Part shown: in pieces, positions 27,470 through 37,046 of the stretch
Position numbering within the stretch: position 1 is the stretch's first letter
Layout of the letters: each line of letters begins with the position of its first letter
Assembly (NCBI GenBank): GCA_956465555.1
Contig: OY101123.1
Location: 1,860,001 to 1,924,000 of the forward strand
DNA: 64,000 bases
DNA from: Nitzschia sp. pyKryTriq1
Lineage: Eukaryota; Bacillariophyta; Bacillariophyceae; Bacillariales; Bacillariaceae
Reading direction: 5' to 3'
Notes under the pieces: model-generated
Seen by the model: the letters and a program-made list of their open reading frames with translations, nothing else
Database searches by the model: none
Told to the model about the DNA's origin: nothing
Made by a program: the position numbers and the translations under genes

Positions 27470-28696
27470 TCATGAAACGTGGAGCGTTTCAGGTTCTTCT
27501 TCCAGACGAAACCAGTTGGTGGCGATCCACTTGATGTCACTCGCAGGGAGTCCACAATGAAAACTTTTCCAACGGATCATTCTTCGGCACCTATTGAACT
27601 CCTCATCTTGTTCAATCTCATAGTTGTAAAAGATGACGGCATCGCCAGGCTCGATGCGAACGACACGAGGTGGCGACTTGGGAAGGTCGTCGTCATCGTC
27701 GTCATCTACACAAGTCGGCATTGCATCGTGGGGACCAACTATACAGAGTCCGTCGCGACCAGGCTCCTTGCCTTTGAGCGCGTTTGCAGGATCCTTCAAC
27801 GAGGTTGGCAAATCTTCAATGCCCGCCCCCACGAAGGGAAACCAGGTTCTGGCGACCCCATTCAAGTAGGTAAGGACAGTCACAATGCGGTCCTGACCAT
27901 CATGATGCAAGTCGAACCTTCCGTTTGGCTGATATTGCACAATCTGAAGATTTTCGGGGACGACGGATTCCCTCGATGAGTCATGATGCCCCAAACATAG
28001 GTCCGCTGCCAGTCTCGTCAGAATGTCGGCAATCTCTCCCGCCGACGAAGAATCCGAGTTTGCTTTACCGCAGCTAGTACCGGTAGTAGTGGAGTCATCC
28101 TCGCCAGGAGGTGCCAACCAAGTAACGCTGGATCCAATTCGTCGTTGGTGCGTTTCTCCTCCCCCGTTTTCACGGGAATCTTGTGCTTTTGCCGCCTCGA
28201 GTCCCTGATCAATGGCAGCTTGAATGAGACTTTGACAAGCGTCGTATGGTACAAAGTTGCGCAAGATAAAAATGGGGGGATCCTCCGACACCTTTTGGAT
28301 TTCAATTGGATGAAAGGGAATCCAATTCTCGCCAATGGCGAGTTCTTTTAAATGAGGTGGCGGGTCCACACCGCGTTCTTCTCGGGCCGACGGATTAGTC
28401 TTGTCCTCACGGCCCCGAGGAGCAGTAAATGACTGTTTGGCTCTATTTCCAGAGCTTTTAGTTGGCTCCAGATCCACAGTGGCTCGTGATTGTAAATTTT
28501 GAAGGTGCATGGAAAGCCTCTTTAGCCCGGCCTTGCTAGTAGGACGCCATCGCGACGACGATGCTGGAACTTGAAAGGCATCGGCAACGAGCAGAAGCCA
28601 GGACGAATACCATACCAGTACTACCCATAATAATAAAGAAGATCGTAAGGGATCACCATGACTGTCGAACGGTTTCATAATTTGAAGGATGATCAT
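27470..28696 (-). CDS. Prolyl-4-hydroxylase-like 2-oxoglutarate oxygenase with plastid presequence
   Basis: 408 residues from the first ATG (28696); M7 of that frame (28678) is equally plausible. A signal peptide (LLLWVVLVWYSSWLLLVADA) ends in ADAFQVP, which fits the diatom ASAFAP motif with Phe just after the cut and so suggests import into the plastid. The catalytic region is a P4Hc double-stranded beta helix: NGRFDLHHDGQDR gives the HxD iron pair (about 264-266), GDAVIFYN follows, and SFHCGLP..KWIATNWFR supplies the distal His (about 380) and the Lys for 2-oxoglutarate. A disordered acidic insert (poly-Asp) splits the domain. It hydroxylates a prolyl or other side chain; the substrate is unknown. 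The 3' end lies 77 bp from the 3' end of the NSUN2-like gene. Confidence 0.86.
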   Translation of the reverse strand: MIILQIMKPFDSHGDPLRSSLLLWVVLVWYSSWLLLVADAFQVPASSSRWRPTSKAGLKRLSMHLQNLQSRATVDLEPTKSSGNRAKQSFTAPRGREDKTNPSAREERGVDPPPHLKELAIGENWIPFHPIEIQKVSEDPPIFILRNFVPYDACQSLIQAAIDQGLEAAKAQDSRENGGGETHQRRIGSSVTWLAPPGEDDSTTTGTSCGKANSDSSSAGEIADILTRLAADLCLGHHDSSRESVVPENLQIVQYQPNGRFDLHHDGQDRIVTVLTYLNGVARTWFPFVGAGIEDLPTSLKDPANALKGKEPGRDGLCIVGPHDAMPTCVDDDDDDDLPKSPPRVVRIEPGDAVIFYNYEIEQDEEFNRCRRMIRWKSFHCGLPASDIKWIATNWFRLEEEPETLHVS

Positions 28697-29825
28697 GTCT
28701 AAACTTGATGACACGGCAAACCACGCACTGGTGTGAAGAGGAAGAATGATGCCTGATATCCGCTTCGTCCTCGTCCTCGACTACTGCTGCTGCTGCTGGA
28801 CATCAACCAAAGTGTCTACAAGTGTGGTACTTGAATTTCAAAATGAATCGTCGGCAACTGGTACATTTGCATCGTCCTCGTGCCCCACTGTAAGAAAAGA
28901 AAATGATGATATCGGGGAAAAAGAGGCTCTTCGAAATTCCATTTTCAGCCCGCAGCAGTATTATATTTCGGAGGTTCCACGAGCCTCCGGGTTCCACTTT
29001 TAAATAGCACACCCGCCTATTTCGAAGAAGCTTTTTTCTCAGGTTTCATCAACAAGGATAACTTCGAACAAAATCAACTTGCTATTATCCAAGCCCGACT
29101 TTAGACCAGGGTTGGGAGGTGTATTCTCATCACCCATTTGTAATCGTTAACGTTAATAGAAAGATAGTCGAAGTACTGTAGAGGTTGTCTATTGGCAGTG
29201 ATAATAAAAGATCGTAGCTGCATTTTTCTTTTTTACACATCGGATGCAATTCCGCTGCTCTCGTAGCATTTGAATGAGTTCCTATTACGAGAACAAACAT
29301 TCCAAATGGCGCGGAGTCTGAGGTCCAGCCGTCGACAGTCATTTTTGCGGTCGAATCGGTCATTAATGACCATCCAAAATCCGGCGGGTTTTGATAATCC
29401 GGCGGGTTTTGATCGGCCGTAGCTTGCGGTCCACGAGCTGATTCTTTTTCTTCTCCCGGTATGGGATGATGACATACAATAAACATACACACATACATAC
29501 ATACATATATACATACATGGTTCTGTTCGCAGGGACTCTATTTGTTAAAACTTGCTCGTAGCGTGTTGCGGGCTGCCTATGCTGAAAACGATGTCGTGTT
29601 GCTCTGCCCGAGGAGATCAGATAGTAGTAATACGTAGGAGGTTCCCCCGCCCCTTTTCTTATTTCGTTCTGGGCACGAAGGATGCACCCATAGCTTTTGA
29701 AACTTTCAGTAAGACTCTGCTGCTGCCGGGGACGAAAAGAGCAACCAGGTATAGTCTAGTCTAGTCGGGCCGTCCCCCGGAGAGGGGTCGACGAGTGGTC
29801 TTGAACCGGCCGGAGGTGCTGGCGG
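28697..29825. other. Intergenic region, short repeats only
   Basis: No gene supported. Notable items are a perfect tandem pair of AATCCGGCGGGTTTTGAT at about 29377-29413, a CATA/CATACATA tract at 29489-29516, and a TAGTCTAGTCTAG run near 29752. Confidence 0.5.
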
Positions 29826-30707
29826 CTATGACTGGTCGACGCCACTCTCATTAGGAGTAGGAGTTTCAGTGGAGAAGATTGCCATGGTTTTTCGAAACAG
29901 ATGTTTCATAGACTCTTCAATGACAGAAAGTAAAGCATTCTCCATACTTTTGGAGATGATAGATTTTAGCGTCTCACCCTCCCAACCAAACTCGGCGACG
30001 CGAACTTCTGAATTGTTGTACAGAGTCTGATCCCATTTTTCCAGATCAAAATTGACTTCGAGTTCACCGTCGTTCACCTTTGATTTCAAGACCTGTCTCA
30101 GTTCCCGCAACCATCCTTTGTGCGTCACCACCGCGACAGACTCTTCCGTAACTTTGGCGAATACACCTTCCAGAAATTCTTTGACTCTGGCTCGAACCGC
30201 AGCGTTATCCTCTCCCTTTGGAACTTCCGGTCTCTCGGTTCCAATTCTTTTCAGATCGGAAAAGTCCACATGTGGAAATTGCTGTTCCAACTCTGCCACG
30301 GAAAGTCGCTCGTCGGCCGAAAACCCAGTTCGCTTCTCTCGTAGTGCCTCCAGGGCGACAAATTTTGGTTTAATATTATTTTCGCTTTCTTCTTGTTCTT
30401 CTTCTTGTTCTTGTTGATGTGACGAAAATAGTTCTGTCGCTGTCATGAGAGCCCGCCGAAGAGGAGATACTAAAACCAGTTTGGGTGGAGCATATTTGGA
30501 GCCACCCATTTTGTTGAGCAGGCCCAAATCGGCGGATCGACGCTTCGCCTGTTGGATTCCTTCGGGCGACAAGCACGCATCTGTCAACGAGGCATCGTTC
30601 AATACAGACCGTCGCGCTCTTTCTTGCTCTTCCTTTAAACTCTTCTCCTCTGGCAATGGCTTCTTGGACGGCCTGCTTTTCCAATATATTATGTGCCGCC
30701 TCGGCGT
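29826..30707 (-). CDS. Histidine phosphatase (phosphoglycerate-mutase-like), 5' part lost in gap
   Basis: Read in one frame from the gap edge to a TAG at 29826. Visible family features are DACLSPEGIQQAKRRS, LVLVSPLRRALMTATELF (the SPLxRAxxTA signature), an alpha-helical central region with ERLSVAELEQQFPHVDF, and VAVVTHKGWLREL with the second catalytic His. The first catalytic RHG motif must lie inside the 200-base gap. Next to the gap a different frame reads AEAAHNILEKQAVQ, which looks like the AEHN segment that normally follows RHG; so there is either a base error near the gap edge or a short unresolved splice. The enzyme would dephosphorylate a small phosphate ester or act as a mutase; substrate unknown. 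Upstream exons probably lie at 30908 and beyond. Confidence 0.75.
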   Translation of the reverse strand, partial: TPRRHIIYWKSRPSKKPLPEEKSLKEEQERARRSVLNDASLTDACLSPEGIQQAKRRSADLGLLNKMGGSKYAPPKLVLVSPLRRALMTATELFSSHQQEQEEEQEESENNIKPKFVALEALREKRTGFSADERLSVAELEQQFPHVDFSDLKRIGTERPEVPKGEDNAAVRARVKEFLEGVFAKVTEESVAVVTHKGWLRELRQVLKSKVNDGELEVNFDLEKWDQTLYNNSEVRVAEFGWEGETLKSIISKSMENALLSVIEESMKHLFRKTMAIFSTETPTPNESGVDQS

Positions 30708-30907
30708 NNNNNNNNNNNNNNNNNNNNNNNNNNNNNNNNNNNNNNNNNNNNNNNNNNNNNNNNNNNNNNNNNNNNNNNNNNNNNNNNNNNNNNNNNNNNN
30801 NNNNNNNNNNNNNNNNNNNNNNNNNNNNNNNNNNNNNNNNNNNNNNNNNNNNNNNNNNNNNNNNNNNNNNNNNNNNNNNNNNNNNNNNNNNNNNNNNNNN
30901 NNNNNNN
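30708..30907. other. Assembly gap of 200 N
   Basis: Exactly 200 undetermined bases inside the histidine-phosphatase gene, immediately beside a minisatellite. The repeat next door is a likely cause of the assembly break, and the length may be nominal. Confidence 0.98.
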
Positions 30908-31049
30908 TGCTGCTGGACGGCAACTTGATTTCCGCGCGTGACCGTGTAAAAAAATTCTATAGGCTCATAACCTATTGAAATTCTTGCCGGCGACGCCCAT
31001 TTCAAGAAACCTTTCACGCGATAGCACGCGCGGAAATTTATTTTATGCC

Positions 31050-31550
31050 ATTATTTCACTCGATAGCGCTAGTAATAGACATTATTTCATACAATATCAC
31101 GCGATAGCGCTAGTAATAGTTTCATACAATATCACGCGATAGCGCTAGTAATAGACATTATTTCATACAATATCACGCGATAGCGCTAGTAATAGACATT
31201 ATTTCATACAATATCACGCAATAGCGCTAGTAATAGACATTATTCCATACAATATCACGCGATAGCGCTAGTAATGGACATTATTCCGTACAATATCACG
31301 CGATAGCGCTAGTAATAGACATTATTTCATACAATATCACACGATAGCGCTAGTAATGGACATTATTCCATACAATATCACGCGATAGCGCTAGTAATAG
31401 ACATTTGTTTCATACAATATCACACGATAGCGCTAGTAATGGACATTATTCCATACAATATCACGCGATAGCGCTAGTAATAGACAATTGTTTCATACAA
31501 TATCACGCGATAGCGCTAGTAATAGACATTATTTCTTACAATATCACACG
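31050..31550. repeat. 41-bp minisatellite, about 12 copies
   Basis: The unit reads about ATTATTTCATACAATATCAC followed by GCGATAGCGCTAGTAATAGAC. About twelve copies, with a shortened one near 31110-31150 and single-base variants (CGCGATAG, CACGATAG, CGCAATAG; AATAG or AATGG). It lies between a candidate first exon (31558-31763) and the gap, so it probably sits in an intron of the histidine-phosphatase gene. Confidence 0.93.
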
Positions 31551-31557
31551 CACTTAC

Positions 31558-31763
31558 CAGATTTGTTGAATGGCCGCTTGCAGGCCCCATTCAAACATTT
31601 CTGGCAAACCATTTTCCGTCGCTTGGGAGGTGGCATCATCCGCATCATCATTACTGGTGGGGGCAGTGATGAGAAATGAGAACCCGCCCTCACGCATCGC
31701 GTCATCATCACCCACCTTCAAAACTACGCAGTAATACTGAGTGTCAAATTCAAAATGCTTCAT
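31558..31763 (-). CDS. Candidate first exon of the histidine-phosphatase gene
   Basis: ATG at 31763 opens 68 codons (MKHFEFDTQYY..EMFEWGLQAAIQQI) ending at a perfect GTAAGT donor after 31558. The next exon would begin after the minisatellite, near or inside the gap; candidate CAG acceptors lie at about 30909-30914. No domain is visible in this exon. Linking it to the phosphatase is an inference from strand, spacing and the donor site. The divergent MYND gene starts 180 bp away. Confidence 0.4.
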
Positions 31764-31942
31764 AGGCGCGCGGCGCCACTCTCTTAGGTCTTTTGGGTAC
31801 CTGGTACCCGTCGGGAAGACTCAACTTCATGCTCCTTTGTACCAGGTCTACACAAATCAGCGTAGCCTGTCCTATTTTTGTCCTGTGTGTGATTCAAGGA
31901 TAAAAAAAACCCGTATTGTTTCGCGTCGAAGCGGCGTTTACA

Positions 31943-32701
31943 ATGGGATTAATGTACTGGGATGAAGGGCAGCGGACCGAAGCGGCCGAACAGTACCGAT
32001 CCGCGATTTGGTTGGGGAAGGAAAAGGCAACGGAGAAGGAACGAAAGAAAAAAGTGGTTTCCGTCAATGGTCCGAATGCTAGTATAGCACAACCTTTTCA
32101 AAATGTCGGTACATTGATTGATGGAACAGTCGCTCAAGTGGAAACGAACTTGGCGCGTTTGGAGGATCGATCGATTCCAGGCGAGGGCCCCTTCCTCTCT
32201 TCTTCATTCTCATCTCAAAATGCTGGCATTCCCGCCACGGTCAAACGGTCGGATGGAACGACAATGCCGCAAAAGGTACGCCATAGTAAGATCCCAGTGG
32301 GGCCTCTTCCGTTGGGAATTACCAAGGAAGAAATGGGATTGCTGTTAGCGGTAGGCGGGGGAGCCTGCGATCACTGCCAGAAGACCTTGCAAGAACTGGG
32401 GGTACATCACTTGCGAAGGTGTACAGCTTGTCAAAATGCTTTTTATTGCTCGGAGGATTGTCAAAGAAAGCAGTGGAAGGCCGGCCACAAACAAATGTGC
32501 CGCAAACCGGGAGAATACCAAGCGGGGGATTATGTGAGGTTGGATGGTTTAGTCAGCCGTCCAGAGCTGAATGACACTGTAGTACAAGTCGTTCAATTGC
32601 AAGACAATAATAATGAACGTGTTGAAGTCAAGATGTTGGGTGGGGAAAAGTCCATTTCTGTCGCACTGAGCAAACTACAGCATCTGAGGCCATTGAAGTA
32701 G
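31943..32701 (+). CDS. MYND zinc-finger protein
   Basis: 252 residues from the ATG at 31943; the same frame is open for nine more codons upstream without an ATG, so an earlier exon is possible. The start (GLMYWDEGQRTEAAEQYRSAI) looks like one TPR/Sel1-type helix pair. Residues about 140-190 are a MYND finger: CDHC, CTAC, YCSEDC, then HKQMC supply the two zinc sites in the family spacing. The C-terminal 60 residues (GDYVRLDGLVSRPELNDTVVQV..VALSKLQHL) look like a small beta-rich module of the kind that follows MYND in many algal proteins. MYND fingers bind proline-rich partners; the role here is unknown. Promoter probably shared with the exon starting at 31763. Confidence 0.78.
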   Translation: MGLMYWDEGQRTEAAEQYRSAIWLGKEKATEKERKKKVVSVNGPNASIAQPFQNVGTLIDGTVAQVETNLARLEDRSIPGEGPFLSSSFSSQNAGIPATVKRSDGTTMPQKVRHSKIPVGPLPLGITKEEMGLLLAVGGGACDHCQKTLQELGVHHLRRCTACQNAFYCSEDCQRKQWKAGHKQMCRKPGEYQAGDYVRLDGLVSRPELNDTVVQVVQLQDNNNERVEVKMLGGEKSISVALSKLQHLRPLK

Positions 32702-33482
32702 TCCTCCTCTGTAACACCGCCAAAAGAGAGTGCGTGGTTTGAAGAAATAATTTGGACGTACTGCAGAAATCGCCCACCTTCCTGCGAGGTAGTAGATACA
32801 ATGGGATCAATCAAGTGAATACAATACAATACAATACAATACAATACACATAGCATCATCATCATTCTTATATCTGAATTTTTCTTCATTGTGATATCGT
32901 AGCATAGTAAACTAGTAGCATGGTGTACTGAAGGACATTATTGATCTCCATAACATTATTTGTCTAATGCGGTATATACTCCACAATACCGGTAGCGAAG
33001 AAGATATCAATGTATCATCTGTGTAGTAGTACCTGCTGGTACTGTAGTTCTACCGGTAGTAGTAGCAGTTACCGGTAAGCTACTCTAGTAGAGAGTAGTA
33101 TGGCTAGATCATATTATCCGTTCCCGTTGTTGTTTCATTTCGCGTCGCGGAAGTTCCGTGGAAGTAGCCGGCCGGCGCGGAATCCAGCTTTGGAGTGACG
33201 GTGAAAAAAGTGGATCTTTTTTTGCGCGCGTTATTCTCCAAACATATTATTATTATTATACTACTGCAATATCATGACTGATGTGTGATGCAGACGCGCA
33301 GGCATCATAACACATCATAATTCCATCTTCGGACGACGACGACGACTCCTTGCATATTATATTACATTACACCTTTGCCGATGCACTCTACTACTAGTAG
33401 TAGACTAGAGAGTGGTAGATAGAGAAAACATCATCATCATCATCATCATCATCATCAATATCATCATCATCATTGTATTAGT
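32702..33482. other. Intergenic region with several microsatellites and palindromes
   Basis: Contains (AATAC)n at 32816-32848, TACCGGTA at about 32990, 33053 and 33071, (TAT)n near 33246, and (CAT)n at about 33429-33458 just upstream of the transporter ATG. No gene supported. Confidence 0.55.
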
Positions 33483-35297
33483 ATGTTTGAATCTCCTCGC
33501 CTTTCCACGTCCTTGCGAAGTATCCGGTTAGCTCGAGGAGGTGGCAGTGGCCGAGATCGATCCAACAGTGACGCGAGTGCGAGTGCGGCGCTGATGGTGG
33601 ACGATAGCAATGCCAATGACAATGATGTTGCTGATATTATCTTGAAACAGCTCGAGCAACAACAACAACAGCAACAGCAATATGGTTTGGTGGTGGCTGA
33701 CGACGACAATACTACTACTACTTCTATCACCCCGAAAGAGCTTCTGTTGGTGCACCACCACCCCCAGCAGCATGATCATCATGGCGGCGGATCCAAGAAC
33801 AAGAATCATCATTATAAATCTCAACAAGAACAAGAAGTCAATGAAGCTTGTGTCTTGTTTACGATTGTGGGCGTGGGATACTTGTTTCCCTTTTCGGCCT
33901 TGACGCAACCCATTGATTATTGGAATTTATTATTTCCCGATTTCAACATGGAATTTCCCTTGACGACCATTTACATGTGGACGAATTTGATCCTATTGGC
34001 CGTCTTGGTATTCTTTTATGGAGAAGGGGAACAAGGTAGTACACCTCATTTTACACGACGCATTGTAGGAGGATTTGTGGGACAACTGCTAGTGTTGGTG
34101 GCCGTTCCAACCTTTTATTTCTTTCATTGGGACGAGCATCCTGCCAATGTGATGGCCATTTTGGGATCGACGGCGGTTGCGGCGATTGTCACGGCCTTTA
34201 TTGATTCTTCCGTCATTGCCTTGGTGGCGCAATATCCACTCCGTGTGCAAGAATATTTTCAATTGGGAGTCGGTGTGTCAACCTTGATTGGGAGTATCTA
34301 TCGGGATGTGACCAAATTGGTCTTTCCTCCCAACGCGATCGTCGAAAGTTCCTTGCTGTATTTTTATACCGGAGCCGCAACCATTGGAGTTTGTATAGTA
34401 GCGTATTATCGGCTCCTACAACTGCCTCTTTCCCAACAATGCCTCGCCAAGGCCGAAGCGGTGGCAGAAGAAGAATTTCATCATCATCAACATCATCAAC
34501 ATCATCATCACCCACACCACCATCCTCCATCCGCGCCGACCGAAGTCTCTCCCTTGGTTCCAAAGACACCACCGTTTACTACTAGTTCTTCTTCTTCTTC
34601 TTCTTCTTCTTTTATGGAACCGGATCGATATCACGTCTTGCGCAAAATTTGGTTCAATGAATGCATGGTACTATTGCTCTTTTTATCTACCTTGGCCTTG
34701 TGGCCACCCTTGGTAACGGAAATTCCTGCCTACTACTACTACTACTACTACGGAGGAGGAGGGGCCATTAGTACTACTATAACTACTACTCAACAAGGTG
34801 GTGGTGCTGATGCTGCTGCTAGTAGTGGTTGGTGGCCACTGATTTTGTTGACGATATTTTCTTGTTCGGATTGTGTCGGACGATTGTTGGTACGATTTCG
34901 AATGGGTTGGAACAAGGATAATATTTGGATGGCCGTCGCCCTTCGATTTCTGGTCTTGTTTCCCTTGATTATTGGACAAGTCCAAGGATGGTGGTTGTTG
35001 TTCCTTTTTACTACTACTACTACTGATGATGATGCTACCGCTGCCGCTGTCGATGAACCCGACTACTACAACTACTTGTGGTTATTGGATGTCTGGTCGG
35101 CTCTATTGGTGGGACTGTTGGGAATGACCAATGGATATGTGGGAACACTTTGTATTGTACTGGTGAATGATTGTTTGGAAACAAGTCATGAACAAGCGAT
35201 AGCTGGGACCTTTACGAGTTTCTTTCTAAACAGTGGACTGGTATTGGGAGCCACGTTTGGATTGCTATTTGATACGCTCGTCTCCTCGAAGAAGTGA
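33483..35297 (+). CDS. Equilibrative nucleoside transporter (ENT/SLC29 family)
   Basis: 604 residues, single exon. After a disordered N-terminus of about 115 residues (poly-Gln, His-rich), membrane helices begin with VLFTIVGVGYLFPFSALTQPIDYW, the ENT TM1 signature, followed by TTIYMWTNLILLAVLVFFYG and further helices to a total of about eleven. A long His/Ser/Pro-rich cytosolic loop lies at about 330-380 between the N- and C-terminal halves, as is usual for ENTs. The last helix block (LVNDCLETSHEQAIAGTFTSFFLNSGLVLGATFG) matches TM10-11. ENTs move nucleosides or nucleobases across the plasma membrane or an organelle membrane. Repeat-rich insertions (poly-Tyr/Gly and poly-Thr) are placed in loops. 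Substrate not predictable from sequence. Confidence 0.84.
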   Translation: MFESPRLSTSLRSIRLARGGGSGRDRSNSDASASAALMVDDSNANDNDVADIILKQLEQQQQQQQQYGLVVADDDNTTTTSITPKELLLVHHHPQQHDHHGGGSKNKNHHYKSQQEQEVNEACVLFTIVGVGYLFPFSALTQPIDYWNLLFPDFNMEFPLTTIYMWTNLILLAVLVFFYGEGEQGSTPHFTRRIVGGFVGQLLVLVAVPTFYFFHWDEHPANVMAILGSTAVAAIVTAFIDSSVIALVAQYPLRVQEYFQLGVGVSTLIGSIYRDVTKLVFPPNAIVESSLLYFYTGAATIGVCIVAYYRLLQLPLSQQCLAKAEAVAEEEFHHHQHHQHHHHPHHHPPSAPTEVSPLVPKTPPFTTSSSSSSSSSFMEPDRYHVLRKIWFNECMVLLLFLSTLALWPPLVTEIPAYYYYYYYGGGGAISTTITTTQQGGGADAAASSGWWPLILLTIFSCSDCVGRLLVRFRMGWNKDNIWMAVALRFLVLFPLIIGQVQGWWLLFLFTTTTTDDDATAAAVDEPDYYNYLWLLDVWSALLVGLLGMTNGYVGTLCIVLVNDCLETSHEQAIAGTFTSFFLNSGLVLGATFGLLFDTLVSSKK

Positions 35298-35472
35298 CCG
35301 TTATTGTTGTTGCTGCTGCTGGCAGCAACGCAATTTTTGGTATGAAAGCGAGTGGTAGTACTAGTAGTAGTGTAGTGTACAGTACACACTTCTTGCTTTT
35401 TGTAGATTAAAATATTGTTTAGATAGAGGAAAAATGGACGACTGACTCCTCACTCATCCTGCCTCGATCGTG

Positions 35473-37046
35473 CTATCGACCAAAAGATGTCCGTCCTGTA
35501 CTACCAGTACCACCGGCGCCACCCCTCGAAGATGGACGACTTCCCGTACTTCCCACCCCATGAGTATTGGCATCGGCAAAGGCCGTGGCCGCATTGATAC
35601 CCGCCCGTGCCTTGTTCCATAATTTTCCAAAGGATTGGACGGCCATTTCAGGATTTTGAGTCGCCGTTTGGACCGCCTTTACCGTCTTGCCTACTAGTTG
35701 ATCCCATTGCGTCGGCGCCGGTGGTTCCGGTAGTGGTTCTCCTCGATTCGTCGCAATCCGACACGCGCGTTTATATTCGATTCGTTGCTTGGACGATTGA
35801 TGCAACGAGCGTACCGACGAGGCCGCCAATTCACTCGCTACCATACTCCCCACCATACTTCCGGCAGTGGTCAAAATACCCGCTCCACCAGCACCGCCTC
35901 CAGCGGCAGCTCCTCCTCCTCTAGCAGCTCCACGCGTGTTGGGAATAATGATGAGTCGGGATCGGAGGAGTCGAACTCCACGACTGCACCGATCCGGGAC
36001 CAGACGATCGACGTGGTTGAAGTTTCACGTCGACCAATCTCATCCATTATAAACGAATGGTCGGCAGAGACCAAGCGATCGTATGCAGATGTAGTTAAAA
36101 CAGAGAAAGCGGCTCTTGCCACTTTCTCTGTCAAATGAGTTTGTGAAAGTGGTTTTGTTTTAGCTTTGTTTACCACTAGTATACAAAGGTAGCATCGCCC
36201 GACCCAGTTTGTTTTAAGAACACTGGATATAGTCGCACCGATACATAGTTCCTCAACATTTGACAGAGAAAGGATGACCAGACGATCGACGTGGTTGAAG
36301 TTTCACGTCGACCAATCTCATCCATTATAAACGAATGGTCGGCAGAGACCAAGCGATCGTATGCAGATGTAGTTAAAACAGAGAAAGCGGCTCTTGCCAC
36401 TTTCTCTGTCAAATGAGTTTGTGAAAGTGGTTTTGTTTTAGCTTTGTTTACCACTAGTATACAAAGGTAGCATCGCCCGACCCAGTTTGTTTTAAGAACA
36501 CTGGATATAGTCGCACCGATACATAGTTCCTCAACAACGCGTTCCATGACTCGTCGCTCCATGAGCCAAATGACTTCCTACTAAACTTCCGACCAAACTT
36601 CCAATCATGGCCGCGGCCCCTACCGCTGCCGCCAAATCGGCCTCGGACATGCCCGCCACGGTTTCATCAAAGAAATCGCGATAATTTTCATACGCTTGAG
36701 GATCAAACTCGTCAAACTCTGCTGCCTCACCAGTAGTAGTAGATGATGAAGGTGTTGGATAATAAGAAGAAGACGAGGAGGCACCACCACCACCACCACC
36801 ATATCTCAATAATTCTTGTTGTTGATCGTATTCTCTTCGAGTCGTTTCATCTTTTAATACCTCATAGGCTCGTCCGAGTTCGACAAATTTCGCTTGTGCG
36901 GCGGCCATATTGTGAGGATTTTTATCGGGATGATGTTGCAAGGACAATTTCAAATACGCCTTGCGAATTTCCGACGAGGTTGCCGAGGGTGAGACTCCCA
37001 AAATCTCATAATAAGACAATATTGTTTTTTTCGAGGGAGGCATCAT
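35473..37046 (-). CDS. J-domain (DnaJ) co-chaperone gene interrupted by an LTR-type insertion
   Basis: The 5' part starts at ATG 37046 and encodes a J domain: [20 protein letters not shown], then HHPDKN with the HPD triad at residues 39-41, and YDQQQELL closing helix IV. A Gly/Ser linker and [22 protein letters not shown] follow. The 3' part (to the stop at 35473) continues with Gly/Ala-rich residues, [19 protein letters not shown] and a Gly/Ser-rich end. A 600-bp element plus its duplicated target (35937-36541) lies between them inside coding sequence; the host frame is in register on both flanks. J proteins stimulate Hsp70. The copy in this assembly is probably inactive or shortened after the J domain, unless the other allele lacks the insert. 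Confidence 0.8.
35937..36536. mobile_element. Solo-LTR-like insertion, probably LTR retrotransposon (copia-type suspected)
   Basis: 600 bp that begins TGTTGGGAATAA and ends CCTCAACA, so it has TG..CA ends with a short inverted repeat (TGTTG/CAACA). It is flanked by a perfect 5-bp target duplication ACGCG at 35932-35936 and 36537-36541. Internally, a block of about 278 bp is duplicated in tandem (35998 and 36276 starts). No coding domain is present, so it looks like an LTR left alone. An intact target duplication and near-identical internal copies suggest a recent event. Family assignment is inference. Confidence 0.8.
35998..36536. repeat. Tandem internal duplication within the LTR-like element
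   Basis: Two near-identical copies of about 260 bp start at 35998 and 36276, each beginning GACCAGACGATCGACGTGG and ending CATAGTTCCTCAACA, joined by a short spacer. This is unusual for an LTR and enlarges it. Confidence 0.9.

Noticed and set aside
31050-31550. Regular array that might be taken for a CRISPR
   Set aside because: Units are contiguous without unique spacers, and the genome is eukaryotic; it is a minisatellite.
36000-36140. Short plus-strand frame within the LTR-like insertion
   Set aside because: It is duplicated with the element body and shows no capsid, protease or polymerase motif; not treated as a gene.
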